NCBI GenBank assembly: GCA_034401135.1
Contig: JAWZSP010000003.1
Location: 3,410,001 to 3,474,000, forward strand
DNA: 64,000 bases
From: Volutella citrinella
Taxonomy: Eukaryota; Ascomycota; Sordariomycetes; Hypocreales; Nectriaceae
Direction of reading: 5' to 3'
Within the stretch, counting starts at the first letter, position 1, and each line of letters opens with the position of its first letter. Under the pieces are notes generated by a model, which was not told where the DNA came from, did no database searches, and was given only the letters and a program-made list of their open reading frames with translations. Both the position numbers and the translations under genes were made by a program. Below, one piece after another: positions 63,081-64,000 of the stretch.

Positions 63081-64000
63081 CTACTGCAAAACCTGGTGAA
63101 ATGGTCGCCCGTGGTTCGGATCGGCCATGCCGTGCGGCAGCTGGGGTGGCGCTGCCATCGGTGCTGGCCTCGGCGTATGGTACACCCCACTGTTTCCACT
63201 CGAGATGCTCGAGCCTGTCCTTGGGTCGTGCATGTGGAACAAGTCACGCTGCAAACCCTCCAATATATGCAGGTCGGTCTTCAGCGAACTCGTTGCCGTG
63301 GCGGACTGTTTCAGAAATCCAATAGTCCGGTGGAATAGCATCCGCAACAACTCTTCGTTGACGTGTGAGTTGAGCACCGGGTCCTTGAACGCGGCTGAGA
63401 GAACCAGTAGGTTTCCCCATTGCCTTCAAACCTGTTAGCATGATCCTTGACCAAGATCCAGACCGGGCTGTTGATTCAACTTACGCATGAGCGGTTCCGA
63501 ACACGTTGGTGATGATGGGTCGCTTCTCGCCCAATCCGTGGAAAGCTCGCGTGCTTTCGATCAGGGCCTTGATTCCCTTCTTCGCTAGTTCGACAACTGC
63601 AGGGTCAATCTCACCATGACTCCTCGTCTTGGGGTGGATAACTGGTGCGATGACATCCTGCCGGAACTCTGAGCTGACATTTGGGAAGTGCGGGCTTGAG
63701 GGATGATTTCGCATCGAGTACGAGAATTGCAGGATCTGGCGGATAAAGGGTCGGTAGGTAATGACCTGAGCGCCCCAGTACTTGGCTCGTAGTCGGGCAG
63801 AGAGAATGTCGTCAGCAGGAATATCGTCCTCTCGGAATGCAAAGCTTGGCGCCACCCAGTGCATTCCCGAGACAGCATCCGACACGAGGCCGACGTTTCT
63901 GAATTCATCTTTGTCGGGCTTGCTCGGGTCACCGGGTGAATAGAACATGCGGTGGATGCTGTTGAGGTGCTTTCGCAAGTACAGTTGCCCCGGGTAGCTG
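63081..64000 (-). CDS. Fungal-specific transcription factor, C-terminal part (truncated by window edge)
   Basis: The C-terminal end of a Zn2Cys6-type regulator; the N-terminal zinc cluster would lie beyond the right edge. Two exons are visible: 63485 to beyond 64000, and 63081-63423, joined by a 61-nt intron with donor GTAAGT, branch GCTAAC and acceptor TTGAAG. The visible 286 codons include YLRKHLNSIHRMFYSP, LRAKYWGAQVITYRPFIRQIL (a stretch typical of the middle homology region of fungal regulators) and AQWGNLLVLSAAFKDPVL, found near the end of many such proteins, then HVNEELLRMLFHRTIGFL. The last ~45 residues are Pro/Gly/His-rich. It is not related to the fusion regulator at 23.8 kb beyond possible zinc-cluster ancestry. 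The target pathway is unknown. Confidence 0.85.

Overview
The window is nuclear DNA of a filamentous ascomycete. Short introns of about 49-77 nt have GT...CTNAY...AG signals, proteins are of Pezizomycotina type (a Zn2Cys6 regulator fused to an acetyltransferase fold, MIC12, Fic1/Inn1-like C2 protein, free methionine-R-sulfoxide reductase), and spacing is about one gene per 3 kb. Sequence style suggests Sordariomycetes, probably Hypocreales; this is an inference and the species cannot be named by eye. I support 22 protein genes, one running off the right edge. No convincing tRNA, rRNA, transposon, CRISPR array or bacterial-type operon was seen.

Layout. 1-3.1 kb: no gene recognised. 3.1-4.35 kb: heme biosynthesis gene HEM2 (minus). 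6.3-6.7 kb: small orphan gene. 7.0-9.0 kb: divergent mitochondrial pair, MIC12 and ribosomal protein bL17m. 9.4-13.2 kb: divergent pair UTP25 (rRNA processing) and eIF3f (translation initiation). 13.6-16.2 kb: R3H-SUZ RNA-binding protein in six exons. 17.8-19.5 kb: two convergent splicing-related genes, a ZCCHC10-like zinc knuckle/RS protein and Cwf18. 19.9-22.6 kb: mitochondrial PPR-type protein. 23.8-25.9 kb: Zn2Cys6-Mac-hexapeptide fusion whose acetyltransferase part appears to lack its catalytic histidine. 25.9-35.6 kb: a pyrimidine-rich leader, then about 8 kb without a supportable gene. 35.6-38.7 kb: divergent SWC4 and p24 cargo receptor. 39.7-41.1 kb: palmitoylated-type casein kinase I. 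41.1-45.5 kb: second gene-free stretch. 45.5-49.1 kb: aldo/keto reductase, nitronate monooxygenase and peroxisomal SCP2. 50.4-52.9 kb: divergent LETM1-like protein and fRMsr (with an apparent 5-nt microexon). 55.0-59.9 kb: Fic1/Inn1-like cytokinesis protein and UTP15. 63.1 kb to the end: C-terminal part of a fungal transcription factor.

Most genes are housekeeping genes arranged in divergent or convergent pairs, not a metabolic cluster. Themes recur: mitochondrial function (MIC12, bL17m, PPR, LETM1-like, HEM2), RNA and ribosome biology (UTP25, UTP15, eIF3f, R3H-SUZ, Cwf18, zinc knuckle) and redox metabolism (AKR, NMO, fRMsr). The most unusual items are the fusion regulator with a degenerate acetyltransferase active site, the fRMsr microexon with a probable GC-AG intron just after the start codon, and a splice donor reading ATAAGT in the zinc-knuckle gene. 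Exon coordinates were worked out by hand from splice signals, reading-frame continuity and family resemblance; they are predictions.
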